A stretch of 64,000 nt of DNA from Micromonospora peucetia (GCF_900091625.1 NZ_FMIC01000002.1:620001-684000), one strand, 5' to 3'; shown: positions 1 through 8,562, counted from the first letter of the stretch. Numbers and translations are program-made. Notes: generated from the letters alone by a model not told the origin.

Positions 1-61
1 TGATCGCCCCGATCAGGTCGTCGAGGCGTACCGGGTTGTTCATCTGCACTGGCTCCGTCAT
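1..61 (-). CDS. 5' end of a gene leaving the window (possible Clp-N-type protein)
   Basis: The ATG at 61-59 opens a reading frame that stays open to the window edge and gives about 20 residues: MTEPVQMNNPVRLDDLIGAI. The short VRLDDLIGAI stretch resembles the start of actinobacterial proteins with a Clp N-terminal-like domain, but 20 residues are too few to be sure. The start is supported by a well-spaced promoter ending only six bases upstream of the ATG (see 64-108), which implies a leaderless transcript. The rest of the gene lies outside the window. Confidence 0.4.
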   Translation of the reverse strand, partial: MTEPVQMNNPVRLDDLIGAI

Positions 62-63
62 GC

Positions 64-108
64 GTCAACCATAGGTTGACGGCAGGCCATCGTCAACCCG
101 GAGTTGAC
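64..108 (-). promoter_or_regulatory. Leaderless promoter embedded in twin inverted-repeat operators
   Basis: Two related palindromes are present. One is GTCAACC-N3-GGTTGAC at 64-80 (perfect 7-bp arms); the other is GTCAAC-N5-GTTGAC at 92-108, centred 28 bp away. Read on the minus strand they contain TTGACG (96-91), a 17-bp spacer and TATGGT (73-68), followed six bases later by the ATG at 61. The -35 and -10 hexamers each lie within one operator, so a dimeric repressor bound to either site should block the promoter. The identity of the regulator is unknown. Confidence 0.6.
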
Positions 109-267
109 GATGGGCTGCCGCCGATCGGCGACCGGGGCGCCCGCACCCGCGACCCCGGCGGGCGGCGCGTAGAAAAGTTTCACCATTGCCCCGGCTCGTA
201 TAGAAGATTTACGATCCGGTCTTCATCGTCAACCGCCCCTCGCGGAGACGGAGCATCGGAGGCAACC

Positions 268-1236
268 ATGAGTGACACCCCGGAAACAGCGAGCCTGACC
301 GACGTGCCGGCCCGGCGCCGCACCCTCCTCGCGGCACTGGGCCTCGGCGTGGGCGTCGGGGTAGTCGGCCTGCCCAGCCCCGCGATGGCCGCCGCCGCCG
401 GCTGGAGCAACCCGACGCGTGGCACGCTGACCTCCGGCTACAAGACCCCCAGCCGCCCCACCCACACGGGCTGGGACGTGGCCGCCAGCCAGGGCACCCC
501 GGTCTATGCCACGGCCGCCGGAACGGTCCGGGACATCAAGACCAACTCGTACCCGGGCGACACGTCGAGCGGGCCCCTGCCCGGTCGCAGCGGCAACAGC
601 GTCCACCTCAACCACGCCGACAGCTACTTCTCGTACTACGGCCACCTCCACCGGGTGCTGGTCAGCGCCGGCCAGCAGATCAGCTGCGGACAGTTGATCG
701 GGCTGATGGGCAACACCGGCAACTCGACCGGCCCGCACCTGCACTTCGAGATCCACCGGCCCCGGCTGACCTCGGTCGACCCCCGGGTCTTCCTTGCCAA
801 CCGGGGCATCACCCTCGGCTCGACCGCCCCCGTCGGCAGCACCGGCTACCCCAGCGTCAGTCAGGGCGCCTCGGGGTGGGTGCCCCGGGTGATCCAGTAC
901 CTGGTGCGGGCACGCGGCATCTCCGTCGTCGTGGACGGCGGCTACGGAGCCGGCACCGTCAGCGCGGTACGCAGCTTCCAGAGCGGCCGGGGCCTCTACG
1001 CCGACGGCCTGGTCGGCCCGATCACCTGGACCGCACTCGTCCTGCCCCTGCGGGAGGGCAACTCCGGCGACCTGGTGCGCGGCCTGCAGACCGCACTCAA
1101 CGCCCGGGGGGCGAGCCTCCTCGTGGACGGCGGGTTCGGATCGGTCACCACCAACGCGGTGCGCAGCTTCCAGAGCCGCAACAGCCTCGTCGCCGACGGC
1201 CTCGTCGGCCCGGTGACCTGGAGCGTGCTCATCTGA
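268..1236 (+). CDS. Secreted M23 (LytM) endopeptidase with two peptidoglycan-binding domains
   Basis: A 322-residue cell-wall hydrolase. The start at 268 is chosen because GGAGG lies just upstream (258-262) and because the protein then opens with a twin-arginine-like signal (ARRRTLL around residues 15-21), a hydrophobic stretch and an Ala-x-Ala cleavage region near residue 43; an in-frame start at 76 would bury this signal. The LytM domain (about 50-190) has zinc/catalytic motifs HTGWD, YGHLH and HLHFE. Two tandem PG-binding repeats follow, each with a VDGGxG...AVRSFQ...DGLVGPxTW pattern. It should cleave peptide cross-links outside the membrane. A possible promoter (TTTCAC-N17-TAGAAG) spans about 178-206. 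It converges on the response regulator with only 9 bp between them and is probably not part of the biosynthetic locus. Confidence 0.88.
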   Translation: MSDTPETASLTDVPARRRTLLAALGLGVGVGVVGLPSPAMAAAAGWSNPTRGTLTSGYKTPSRPTHTGWDVAASQGTPVYATAAGTVRDIKTNSYPGDTSSGPLPGRSGNSVHLNHADSYFSYYGHLHRVLVSAGQQISCGQLIGLMGNTGNSTGPHLHFEIHRPRLTSVDPRVFLANRGITLGSTAPVGSTGYPSVSQGASGWVPRVIQYLVRARGISVVVDGGYGAGTVSAVRSFQSGRGLYADGLVGPITWTALVLPLREGNSGDLVRGLQTALNARGASLLVDGGFGSVTTNAVRSFQSRNSLVADGLVGPVTWSVLI

Positions 1237-1245
1237 GCGGCGCCG

Positions 1246-1851
1246 TCAGAGCCAGCCGTTGTCCCGGGCGGTGCGGAACGCCTCCGCCCGGTTGGCCACC
1301 CCGATCTTGCTGACCGCCGCCGAGAGGTGGTTGCGGACCGTGCCGGCGGAGAGGTGGGTACGCCGGGCCACCTCCGCCACCGGGGTGTCGTACTCGGCCA
1401 GCCGGAGCACGTCCAACTCGCGGGGCGTGAGCGGGCACTCCGGGGCGGTGAGCGCATCCGCGGCCAGCGCCGGGTCGACGTACCGGCCGCCGGCGTGCAC
1501 CCGGCGGATGACGTCGGCGAGCGTGCCACCCGGCGCGCCCTTGGGCAGGAACCCCTTGGCGCCGGCGGCCAGCGCGCGTTGCAGGTGTGGCGGCCGGCCG
1601 TGCCCGGTCAGGATCACCACCTTGCAGGCGGGCAGGACGCGAGCCAGTTCCGCGGTCACCTCCAGCCCGTCCAGAGCCGGCATCTGGAGGTCCACCACGG
1701 CGACGTCCGGCCGGTGGGCGAGCGCGGCGGTCACGGCCGCCCGCCCGTCCGGCGCCTCGGTCACCACCTCCAGGTCGGACTCCAGACCGAGCAGCGCGGC
1801 CAGCGCCGCCCGGATCAGGTCCTCGTCGTCGGCGAGCAGCACCCTGATCAC
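1246..1851 (-). CDS. NarL/LuxR-family response regulator (DesR-like)
   Basis: A 201-residue two-component response regulator. The receiver domain (1-120) shows the acidic pair D8-D9, phospho-acceptor D54 in VVDLQMP, T82 and K104. The C-terminal LuxR-type helix-turn-helix (about 138-200) contains LTPRELDVLRL and the recognition segment AGTVRNHLSAAVSKIG. Its ATG overlaps the kinase stop codon (ATGA at 1851-1848), so the two are co-translated and are a cognate pair. By analogy with DesK/DesR and exporter-linked systems it probably controls the ABC genes upstream in the same operon; the signal is unknown. Confidence 0.93.
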   Translation of the reverse strand: MIRVLLADDEDLIRAALAALLGLESDLEVVTEAPDGRAAVTAALAHRPDVAVVDLQMPALDGLEVTAELARVLPACKVVILTGHGRPPHLQRALAAGAKGFLPKGAPGGTLADVIRRVHAGGRYVDPALAADALTAPECPLTPRELDVLRLAEYDTPVAEVARRTHLSAGTVRNHLSAAVSKIGVANRAEAFRTARDNGWL

Positions 1852-3038
1852 GGGCGGGTCCGAACCGTCACGTCGAGGCGGAACACCCCGTCGTCGATCC
1901 GGTGGCGCAGCGTCCCGGCGGCCTCGGCCAGCCGCTCGGCCAGCCCGCGCAGCCCGAAGCTGTGCCGGTCCGGCGACGCCCCCTCGGCCCCGTCATTCGT
2001 CATGGTCATCCGTACCTCGTCCTCGTCCTGGCTGATCTCGATGGTGCACCAGGTGGCCCGGCTGTGCCGCAGCACGTTGGTGCTGGCCTCACGCAACACC
2101 GCGACCAACTGCCGGGCGATCTCCGACGGTACGTCGTCCGGGGGCAGCGCCACCGCGCAGCGGATGCCGGAGGAACGCAGCACCTGCTCCACCGCGGCGA
2201 TCTGGTCCCCGAGGTCCACGGCACGGTAGCCGTGCACCACCTCGCGCAGTTCGACCAGCGCCGACGCGGCCAGCCGCCGCACCTCCGCCGCCTCCCGGCT
2301 GGCCCGCCCGGCATCCGTGGCCGCCAGCCGGGACGCCAACTCGGCCTTGAGCGCGATCACCGAGAGGCTGTGCCCGAGCAGGTCGTGCACGTCGCGGGCG
2401 AAGCGTAGCCGCTCCTCGGTGGCGGCGAGGCGCCCCTGGGCGGCCCGCCCCCGCTGCGCCTCGACTAGCAGCCCCCACAGCCAGAGCTGGAGGGCGTTCC
2501 ACGCGGCCATGGAAAGGCCGGCGACCACCACGATCGTGACCTGACCGCGGACCGGCGCCCCGTTCCAGGCCGCCACCCCGGCGGCCGTCGCCACGGAGAG
2601 CAGCACCGCCGGGCCGGCGATCCACCACTGCCGCAGCAGGGACACCGAGCCGATCACCGACGCCCCCAGGAACCCCCAGGTCGCCCACTCCGGCCCGCCC
2701 ACGGGCCCGACCAGGGGTACGGAGAGCACGGCGGCCCAGACGAACGCGGTGAGCAGACGGCGCCGCGTCGACTCGGCCAGCCACGGGGTGATCGCTCCGT
2801 ACAGCACTCCGCTCTGCGCCGCGACGAAGAGGACAACCCCCACCGCGCCGGCCGCCGCCCAGCGCGGGTCGTCCTCCCGGGACAGCCCGACGGCGGCCAG
2901 CAGCAACGTCCCCAGGACCCCGCTGCCGACGGTGCTCAGCGTGACGGCACGGGCGCGGCGCAGGCCGACATCCCGCTCGACCTGCGCCCGTTCCATGCTC
3001 CCGCTTCCGATGCTCGGTGGCGTGATGACCTCGATCAT
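1848..3038 (-). CDS. DesK-type sensor histidine kinase
   Basis: A 396-residue membrane kinase of the HisKA_3 class. The start is placed at 3038, where ATGA overlaps the permease stop; the next upstream in-frame start would run further into the permease gene. Roughly residues 30-190 are hydrophobic, with about five or six membrane segments and no obvious large extracellular sensor. The DHp helix carries the phospho-acceptor in FARDVHDLLGHSLS. The ATPase domain has the N-box REASTNVLRHS and a GLRGLAERL G-box region. It should autophosphorylate and pass phosphate to the regulator at 1246-1851. Confidence 0.92.
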   Translation of the reverse strand: MIEVITPPSIGSGSMERAQVERDVGLRRARAVTLSTVGSGVLGTLLLAAVGLSREDDPRWAAAGAVGVVLFVAAQSGVLYGAITPWLAESTRRRLLTAFVWAAVLSVPLVGPVGGPEWATWGFLGASVIGSVSLLRQWWIAGPAVLLSVATAAGVAAWNGAPVRGQVTIVVVAGLSMAAWNALQLWLWGLLVEAQRGRAAQGRLAATEERLRFARDVHDLLGHSLSVIALKAELASRLAATDAGRASREAAEVRRLAASALVELREVVHGYRAVDLGDQIAAVEQVLRSSGIRCAVALPPDDVPSEIARQLVAVLREASTNVLRHSRATWCTIEISQDEDEVRMTMTNDGAEGASPDRHSFGLRGLAERLAEAAGTLRHRIDDGVFRLDVTVRTRP

Positions 3039-3871
3039 CCGTGCCGGGGCTCCCACCGGAAGTACCGGCCGGCCAGGAACAGCGACACCGCCAGCCAGAG
3101 CAGCAGCACACCGAAGGAGGGCAGCGTCTCGACGAGGGTCCCGGCGAAACTCAGTGCCTCGCCCTCGTCGGTGCGGGCGAGCCAGCCGACGCGCATGACC
3201 TCGGTGAACGGCCCGTTCGGCAGGAACCAGAGCACCCGTTCGATCGACTCCGGCAAGGCGCCGAGCGGCAGCAGCGCACCCGGCGTGGCCAGGAAGATCA
3301 CCACGGTCGGCAGGGTGGTCAGCATGGCCGCCTCGGAGCTGCGGGTGATCGCGGAGAGCGCCGCCGAGAACGCCGCCATGATCGCGGAACCGAACAGCAG
3401 CGCCACCGCCATGACCAGCGGGTTCTTCGGCAGCGGCAGACCGAGCACCAGGATGGCGTAGCCGGCCAGCACGACGAACTGGGCGAGGAAGATCGCCACG
3501 GTGCTGCTGGCCGTGCCGAGCAGGATGGTGCGGTCCGAGGCGAGCCCCGCGCGCAGCCGCTTGAGCACCAACTCCTGGCGGCGCGACGCGTAGACGGTCG
3601 TCAGGTGGTGGTGTACCAGGAAGACCATGATCAGGGTGGTGATGCTGACGACCCGGCGGACGCCGGCCACCGGCTCACCCCCGTACTCGCTGACGAGCAG
3701 GATGGCGATCATCAGTGGGGTCACCACGGACATCGCGGTGGCCGTCCAGTTGCGGCGCAGCGCCAGCAGCTCCATCTTCAGCATCGCGGCCATCTGCCAG
3801 AACGGCTTGGTCGCCCGGTCGCCCGAGGTGGCGGTGCTGGTGGGGCTCTGCGTCGTCATCGTCCCGCTCAT
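3035..3871 (-). CDS. ABC-2 type exporter permease
   Basis: A 278-residue membrane permease of the DrrB/ABC-2 type. The start at 3871 is chosen because its ATG overlaps the ATPase stop (ATGA); a longer frame to 4000 would overlap the ATPase gene by more than 130 bp. A short polar N-terminus (about 40 residues) is followed by roughly six hydrophobic segments, typical of the family. Together with the ATPase it should form a two-component efflux or lipid transporter. The substrate cannot be inferred from sequence. Confidence 0.9.
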   Translation of the reverse strand: MSGTMTTQSPTSTATSGDRATKPFWQMAAMLKMELLALRRNWTATAMSVVTPLMIAILLVSEYGGEPVAGVRRVVSITTLIMVFLVHHHLTTVYASRRQELVLKRLRAGLASDRTILLGTASSTVAIFLAQFVVLAGYAILVLGLPLPKNPLVMAVALLFGSAIMAAFSAALSAITRSSEAAMLTTLPTVVIFLATPGALLPLGALPESIERVLWFLPNGPFTEVMRVGWLARTDEGEALSFAGTLVETLPSFGVLLLWLAVSLFLAGRYFRWEPRHG

Positions 3872-4800
3872 CGGGCAGCCTCCGGTTCCGCGTGCTGGTC
3901 GGTCAGGTCGTGGTCGGCGGCGATGTCCAGGAAGACATCCTCCAGGGTGGCCGGTCGGGCCGACAGGGCCGCCAGCCGGATGTCGGCCGCGTTGGCCCAC
4001 TCGAGCAGCCGGGTGAGGTCGGTCTGGAGCTGGCGGGACTCGTAGGTGACCCGGTCGCCCTCGACCAGCCGGGCGGCGTGCGGCAGGTCGGGCAGCGCGT
4101 CCGTCGCCGGCAACCGGAAGCTGATCCGGGCGGGCAGGGTGCGCACCACGTCCTCCGGGGCCCCCGTGGCGACGATGCTCCCACCCCGCATGATCGCCAC
4201 CCGGTCGGCGAGGACCTCCGCCTCCTCCAGGTAGTGCGTGGTGAGCAGGACGGTGGTCCCACCCTTCTGGAGCTCACGGACGACGTCCCAGGTGCGACGC
4301 CGGGAGGCCGGGTCCATGCCGGTGGTCGGCTCGTCGAGGAAGAGCACCTCCGGCCGGCCGAGCACCGCCAGCGCCAGCTCCAGTCGCCGGCCCTCACCGC
4401 CGGAGAGCTGCTCGACCGCCACGTTCATCCGGTCGGCGAGGTCGACCAGTTCCAGCACCTCCCCGACGGTCTGCGGCCGGACGGTCAGCGACCGCCAGAT
4501 CTCCACCGTCTCCCGGACCGTCAGCGCACCGGTGAACCCGCCGTGCTGGAGCATCACCCCCGTCCGGGGGCGCACCACGGCCCGGTCCCGCACCGGATCC
4601 AGCCCGAGCACCCGGACCCGGCCGGAGGTGGCCGGCTGCAGCCCCTCCAGCACCTCGATGGTGGTGGTCTTACCGGCACCGTTGGTGCCCAGCAGGGCGA
4701 ACAGCTCGCCCCGGCGGATCCTCAGCGAGATCCCCCGCACCGCCTCAAACTCCCCGTAGCTGCGGCGCAGCCCGTCCACTTCGATCACGACGTCATCCAT
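3868..4800 (-). CDS. ABC exporter ATPase (DrrA-like)
   Basis: A 310-residue ABC ATPase. Walker A is GTNGAGKTT, the signature is LSGGEGRRLELA, Walker B is VLFLDEPTTGMD and the switch histidine is in LLTTHYLEEAE. The C-terminal 90 residues are the extra domain usual in drug-exporter ATPases. The start at 4800 places the beta-strand VIEVDGLRRSYG at the usual distance; an in-frame start at 4851 would add 17 residues and cannot be excluded, since neither has a strong ribosome site. First gene of the ATPase-permease-kinase-regulator operon. Confidence 0.9.
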   Translation of the reverse strand: MDDVVIEVDGLRRSYGEFEAVRGISLRIRRGELFALLGTNGAGKTTTIEVLEGLQPATSGRVRVLGLDPVRDRAVVRPRTGVMLQHGGFTGALTVRETVEIWRSLTVRPQTVGEVLELVDLADRMNVAVEQLSGGEGRRLELALAVLGRPEVLFLDEPTTGMDPASRRRTWDVVRELQKGGTTVLLTTHYLEEAEVLADRVAIMRGGSIVATGAPEDVVRTLPARISFRLPATDALPDLPHAARLVEGDRVTYESRQLQTDLTRLLEWANAADIRLAALSARPATLEDVFLDIAADHDLTDQHAEPEAAR

Positions 4801-4957
4801 GGCTATCAGGCTGCCGGCGACCGGCCACAGATCCAACCCCCGACGCGTCATGTTCCGACCGTGTCGTACTCATGCCTCACCCGTGCATCCCCCACGTGTG
4901 GAACGCGCGCGGCACGACGCCGAGCAGCCGGTGGGCCCGGCGGCCCCGCAATGGCGC

Positions 4958-6439
4958 TCACCGGTCGACGAGAGAGCCCACGCCGATGGGCTCCACGTCC
5001 ACCGGGAGATCCGGCAGCACCCCGGCGAGAGCCTCGACCTTCGACCACGTCATGGTCACCTGGTCGAGGTCGTTGTCCCCCAGTGGGACGCCCAGTTCGC
5101 CGAACGCCCGGGCCAGCCGCTCCCGCCGGACGGGGTCGACGCTGTCGGCGGGCGCCTCGGGGGCGCAGACGGGCGCCAGGTCCGGGACGACGTCCAGTTT
5201 CGGCTCGCGCTCGTGCCAGCCCGTGCGCCGCTGGTAGACGTCGGCGACGGCGGCCAGCTCGAAGTCGCGGCCGGGGGCGGCGGCCAGTTGCAGCGACAGC
5301 GGCAACCCGTCGCCGTCGGCGCCCATCGGCAGCGCCAGCGCGGGGAAGCCGACCGCGCTCCAGATGCTGGGCAGGAAGGAGATCGTCTGGAGGCTGGCCT
5401 GGTCGTCGTAGCGTGGGGCGGCGGACGGCCAGGCGGGCGTGGCGATGACGTCGACGTCCCGCAACCGGGCCCGCAGGGCGTCGGCGCCCCACCCGCGCAC
5501 CCGCTGGGCCCGCAGGTAGGTCTCCGCCGGGAGCACGCCACCGAGCGCGACGTTCCACCGGAACGGTCGTCCGTAGTCGGCCCAGCGTGCCCGCAACTGC
5601 GCCCCGTGCACCTCGAACGCCTCGACCAGCATCGTCACGAGCTGCGCGGCGAAGAGCGGGAACGCCTCGTCGAACGGCACGTCGACGACCTCGGCTCCGG
5701 CGGCCCGCAGCTCGTCGAGCGCGGCCTCGAAGGCGGCGGCGGTCTCGTCGGTCAGCGCGGCGGCATACCGCACGAGGTCTCCCGGGACGCCGACGCGTAC
5801 GCCCGTGAGGTCGGCGAGCGGCGGCCGGGACAGCTCGGCGGGCCGGTCCGCCATGACGGCGAGCAGCCGCGCACACTCCCTGGCCGTACGCGCCAGCGGA
5901 CCCGCCGTCTCCACCGACCGCGCCAGCGGGCGGACGCCGGCCGCCGGCAGGAGACCCTGCGTCGGCTTCAGCCCGGTCACGCCGCACAGCGCGGCCGGGA
6001 TCCGGATGCTGCCGTTGCTGTCGGTGCCGACACCCGCGTCGAAGAACCCGGCGGGGATGCCGTTGGCGCTGCCGCAGCTCGACCCGCCGGTCCACCGGTG
6101 GGGGTCCCACGGGTTGCGGGGCACCGGGAAGGTCGCGTCCGGGTCCGGCCGGGACAGCGCGTGCTCGGCCATCGTGGTCTTGCCCACGATCGTCGCGCCC
6201 GCGGCGCGCAGCCGCGCCACCACCGTCGCGTCACGGTCGGCCCACCAGCTCGCGTCGTGCACGACGCTCTGGCAGGTGCTCGGCGCTCCGGCGACGGCGA
6301 CGGCGTCCTTGACGCCGATCAGCGTGCCGCGCAGCGGCCCGTCCGGGCCTGGGTCGTCGATCGGGAAGCGGTGCAGGAAGGTGCCGAGCATCGGCGCGAG
6401 CCGGTCGGCCCGCTCGGCTGCGGCGGCGAGGCGGTCCAT
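4958..6439 (-). CDS. Amidase-signature family hydrolase
   Basis: A 493-residue amidase. The Ser-cisSer-Lys triad is readable: K44 in GVKD, cis-Ser S120 in GGSSCGSANG and nucleophile S144 in GTDSNGSIRIPAALCG. Length and motif order fit the amidase-signature family, which hydrolyses carboxamides and some N-acyl or ester substrates in the cytoplasm. Its ATG at 6439 follows the stop of the small VCBS-like gene by one base, so it is translationally coupled and shares the promoter region that also serves the NRPS arm in the other direction. That places it in the biosynthetic regulon. Possible jobs are releasing a protecting acyl group, hydrolysing an asparagine-type amide in the product, or self-resistance; the sequence does not decide. 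Confidence 0.9.
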   Translation of the reverse strand: MDRLAAAAERADRLAPMLGTFLHRFPIDDPGPDGPLRGTLIGVKDAVAVAGAPSTCQSVVHDASWWADRDATVVARLRAAGATIVGKTTMAEHALSRPDPDATFPVPRNPWDPHRWTGGSSCGSANGIPAGFFDAGVGTDSNGSIRIPAALCGVTGLKPTQGLLPAAGVRPLARSVETAGPLARTARECARLLAVMADRPAELSRPPLADLTGVRVGVPGDLVRYAAALTDETAAAFEAALDELRAAGAEVVDVPFDEAFPLFAAQLVTMLVEAFEVHGAQLRARWADYGRPFRWNVALGGVLPAETYLRAQRVRGWGADALRARLRDVDVIATPAWPSAAPRYDDQASLQTISFLPSIWSAVGFPALALPMGADGDGLPLSLQLAAAPGRDFELAAVADVYQRRTGWHEREPKLDVVPDLAPVCAPEAPADSVDPVRRERLARAFGELGVPLGDNDLDQVTMTWSKVEALAGVLPDLPVDVEPIGVGSLVDR

Positions 6440-6440
6440 G

Positions 6441-6650
6441 TCAGCTCACCGCCGGCTGGTCGGCCGCGACGGTCTTTGGCGCGGACCGGTCACCAGCCGG
6501 TTTCGGTTGCCCGTACGTTCCGGTGCCACAGAAGAAGTCACGGTGCGGAAAGGCGAACAACTCGGCCGCGCTGTCGTCCCGGACCACGACTTCCGTCTTG
6601 CCGTCACCGTTCGACGAATGGCGCTGATCTTTCCCCTTCAGGCGTGCCAC
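6441..6650 (-). CDS. Truncated VCBS/FG-GAP repeat protein, paralogue of the gene at 19121-20005
   Basis: A 69-residue product from a GTG at 6650 with GGGGAGGT six bases upstream. Its first 40 residues (VARLKGKD, then NGDGKTEVVVRD, then ELFAFPH) line up with the N-terminus of the 294-residue protein at 19121-20005 (VARMKGNG, NGDGRMDILVRD, ELLVFPH), after which the repeats are missing. Only one calcium-loop-like motif remains. Start codon, ribosome site and upstream leader are conserved between the copies, so this is a 3'-truncated duplicate. A longer frame to 6785 would run into the conserved leader and is rejected. It may now serve only as a translational lead-in to the amidase. Confidence 0.72.
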   Translation of the reverse strand: MARLKGKDQRHSSNGDGKTEVVVRDDSAAELFAFPHRDFFCGTGTYGQPKPAGDRSAPKTVAADQPAVS

Positions 6651-6728
6651 GAACACCTCCCCGCACGGGCCGCGGAATGCGCAGCCGAGGACCACGACAG
6701 GTCCGACGATGACGGGTACGGACTTCGC

Positions 6729-6756
6729 GGGGTAACCCCTACGGTCACCCCTCACC
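6729..6756. promoter_or_regulatory. Conserved leader motif, copy B (divergent promoter of the NRPS arm)
   Basis: Read on the minus strand, this block has GGTGAGGGGTG followed by AGGGGTTACCCC. A closely similar block sits at the same position relative to the GTG start of the VCBS gene at 20005 (copy A, 20064-20092), and a short TCGGAC(C)TGTCG match follows in both. The interval 6651-6880 is the divergent promoter region between the truncated VCBS/amidase pair and the exporter/NRPS operon. Clustered ACCCCT-like words 11-12 bp apart resemble the direct-repeat operators of SARP regulators, two of which are encoded in this window. Confidence 0.5.
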
Positions 6757-6880
6757 ACCCCGGAATAAAGCACTGCGGACGCCAATTCTCGCGGCTGCGG
6801 CCCCGGAATTCCTGGCTCACCGATCCACGGCGCTGCTAAATACTATTCGCATACCCGCACCGATCTAAATGGGGAAATCA

Positions 6881-7828
6881 ATGAGCAACGCAATCGGGAA
6901 CCTCGTGGCCACACCCACGCTCGGTGCGGTGGACCCACAGGCGATCGACGTGTCGGATGTGCACAAGAGATACGGTGACGTGCGCGCCGTCAACGGCGTC
7001 GACCTGCGGATCGCCCCCGGCGAGGTGGTCGCGCTGCTCGGGCCCAACGGCGCGGGCAAGTCCACGCTCGTCGACCTGATCCTCGGGCTCGCCCGACCCG
7101 ACCGGGGCGAGATCCGCATCTTCGGGCACACCCCGCGGGAGGCCGTCACCCGGGGCGTCATCGGGGCGATGCTCCAGGACGGTGCGCTGCTCGACGACGT
7201 GTCGATCCGCGAGCTGCTCACGATGGCGGCGTCGCTGCACGCCGCCCCGCTCCCGGTCGACGAGGTGCTGCGCCGCGCCGGTCTCACCGACATCGCCGAC
7301 CGTCGGGGCCGGCTCTCCGGCGGTCAGCGCCAGCGGCTGCGCCTGGCGATGACCCTCGTCTCCGACCCCAGGCTGCTGGTGCTGGACGAGCCGACGGTGG
7401 CGATGGACGTCGAGTCCCGCCACATCTTCTGGGCCTCCATGCGGGAGTTCACCGCCACCGGACGCACCGTGGTGTTCGCCTCCCACTACCTGGAGGAGGC
7501 CGAGGAGTTCGCCGACCGGGTGGTGCTCGTCCGCGCCGGGGTGGTCATCGCCGACGGCACGGTCGCCGAGATCCGCTCCGTGGTGGCCGGCCGGTCGTTG
7601 TCCGCCACCGTCCCGGGCGCGACGGTCGACCAGCTGCGCCTGCTGCCCGGCGTGAAGACCGCCGAGTCCCGCGGCAACCGCGTCGAACTCGTCTGCTCCG
7701 ACTCCGACGTCGCCGCCCGGGAGCTGTTCGCCCGCTACCCGGGGGCGTACGACGTCGAGATCGGCGCCCTCGGCCTGGAACAGGCGTTCCTGGCCCTCAC
7801 CTCCACGGAAAACGAGGCCGCCCGATGA
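6881..7828 (+). CDS. ABC exporter ATPase (DrrA-like) of the NRPS/PKS locus
   Basis: A 315-residue ATPase. Walker A is GPNGAGKSTLVD, the signature LSGGQRQRLRLA, Walker B LLVLDEPTVAMD and the switch histidine lies in FASHYLEEAEE. The ATG at 6881 is preferred over 6869 because GGGGA precedes it at normal spacing, while 6869 has no ribosome site. It overlaps the following permease by ATGA and heads the rightward operon through the oxygenase at 15301. As the first gene of a biosynthetic operon it is a good candidate for export of, and resistance to, the product. Confidence 0.92.
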   Translation: MSNAIGNLVATPTLGAVDPQAIDVSDVHKRYGDVRAVNGVDLRIAPGEVVALLGPNGAGKSTLVDLILGLARPDRGEIRIFGHTPREAVTRGVIGAMLQDGALLDDVSIRELLTMAASLHAAPLPVDEVLRRAGLTDIADRRGRLSGGQRQRLRLAMTLVSDPRLLVLDEPTVAMDVESRHIFWASMREFTATGRTVVFASHYLEEAEEFADRVVLVRAGVVIADGTVAEIRSVVAGRSLSATVPGATVDQLRLLPGVKTAESRGNRVELVCSDSDVAARELFARYPGAYDVEIGALGLEQAFLALTSTENEAAR

Positions 7829-8562
7829 GCACCGGTTTCCTCACGCTCGAAGTGAAGCGGGTGATCCGGGCCCGCAAGTTCTGGATCGTCGCGTTCCTGT
7901 TCCCGACGCTGCTCTACCTCATGCAGGCCAACCTGTTCCAGGGCGAGATCGTCGAGGGCACCGGCATCAACTTCAGCGAGCACCTGCTGGGCGGTCTCGC
8001 CGCCTTCGGGGCGCTCTTCGTCGCGCTGAACGTCGGCACCAGGGTGGCGATCGAGCGGTCGACCGGGTGGCAGCGCCAACTGCGCATCACCCCGTTGTCG
8101 CCGACCTCCTACCTGGCCGCGAAGCTGGCCGCGGCGATGGTCGTGGCCCTGCCGGCGATCACGGCGGTCGCGCTCACCGGCGCGCTGCTGGAGGGCGTCC
8201 GGCTGCCGCTGGGCGGCTGGCTCCAGCTGGTGCTCGGAATCTGGCTCGGCACGCTGCCGTTCGCGCTGCTGGGCGTCTTCATCGGCCAGGTCGCCACGGC
8301 CGAGAGCGTGCAGGTCCTCACGTCCGTCTCGCACATGCTGCTCGGGGTGCTCGGCGGCGCGCTGTTCCCGTCGGTCGCGTTCCCCGAGTGGCTCCAGGCG
8401 GTGTCCGCGGTCATGCCGAGCCACTGGTTGGCCGAGATCGGCCACAGCCCGTTCGAGGACAACTCCCGGCTCGCGCTCGCGGCACTGGTGCTCGCCGGGT
8501 GGACCGTCGTGCTCGGCGCCGCCGTGACCCTGCGCTACCTACGGGACAGCGCCCGCGTCTGA
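7825..8562 (+). CDS. ABC-2 type exporter permease of the NRPS/PKS locus
   Basis: A 245-residue permease with about six hydrophobic segments and a conserved ABC-2 region. Its ATG overlaps the ATPase stop (ATGA), giving coupled translation of the two exporter subunits. It is slightly shorter than the permease at 3035-3871 and not closely similar in sequence, so the two exporters are not recent duplicates. About 80 bases separate it from the thioesterase gene. Confidence 0.9.
   Translation: MSTGFLTLEVKRVIRARKFWIVAFLFPTLLYLMQANLFQGEIVEGTGINFSEHLLGGLAAFGALFVALNVGTRVAIERSTGWQRQLRITPLSPTSYLAAKLAAAMVVALPAITAVALTGALLEGVRLPLGGWLQLVLGIWLGTLPFALLGVFIGQVATAESVQVLTSVSHMLLGVLGGALFPSVAFPEWLQAVSAVMPSHWLAEIGHSPFEDNSRLALAALVLAGWTVVLGAAVTLRYLRDSARV

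Noticed and set aside
76..267. Upstream in-frame extension of the M23 peptidase
   Set aside because: It starts inside the operator region, lacks a ribosome site and would place the signal peptide internally; the ATG at 268 has GGAGG and a twin-arginine signal.
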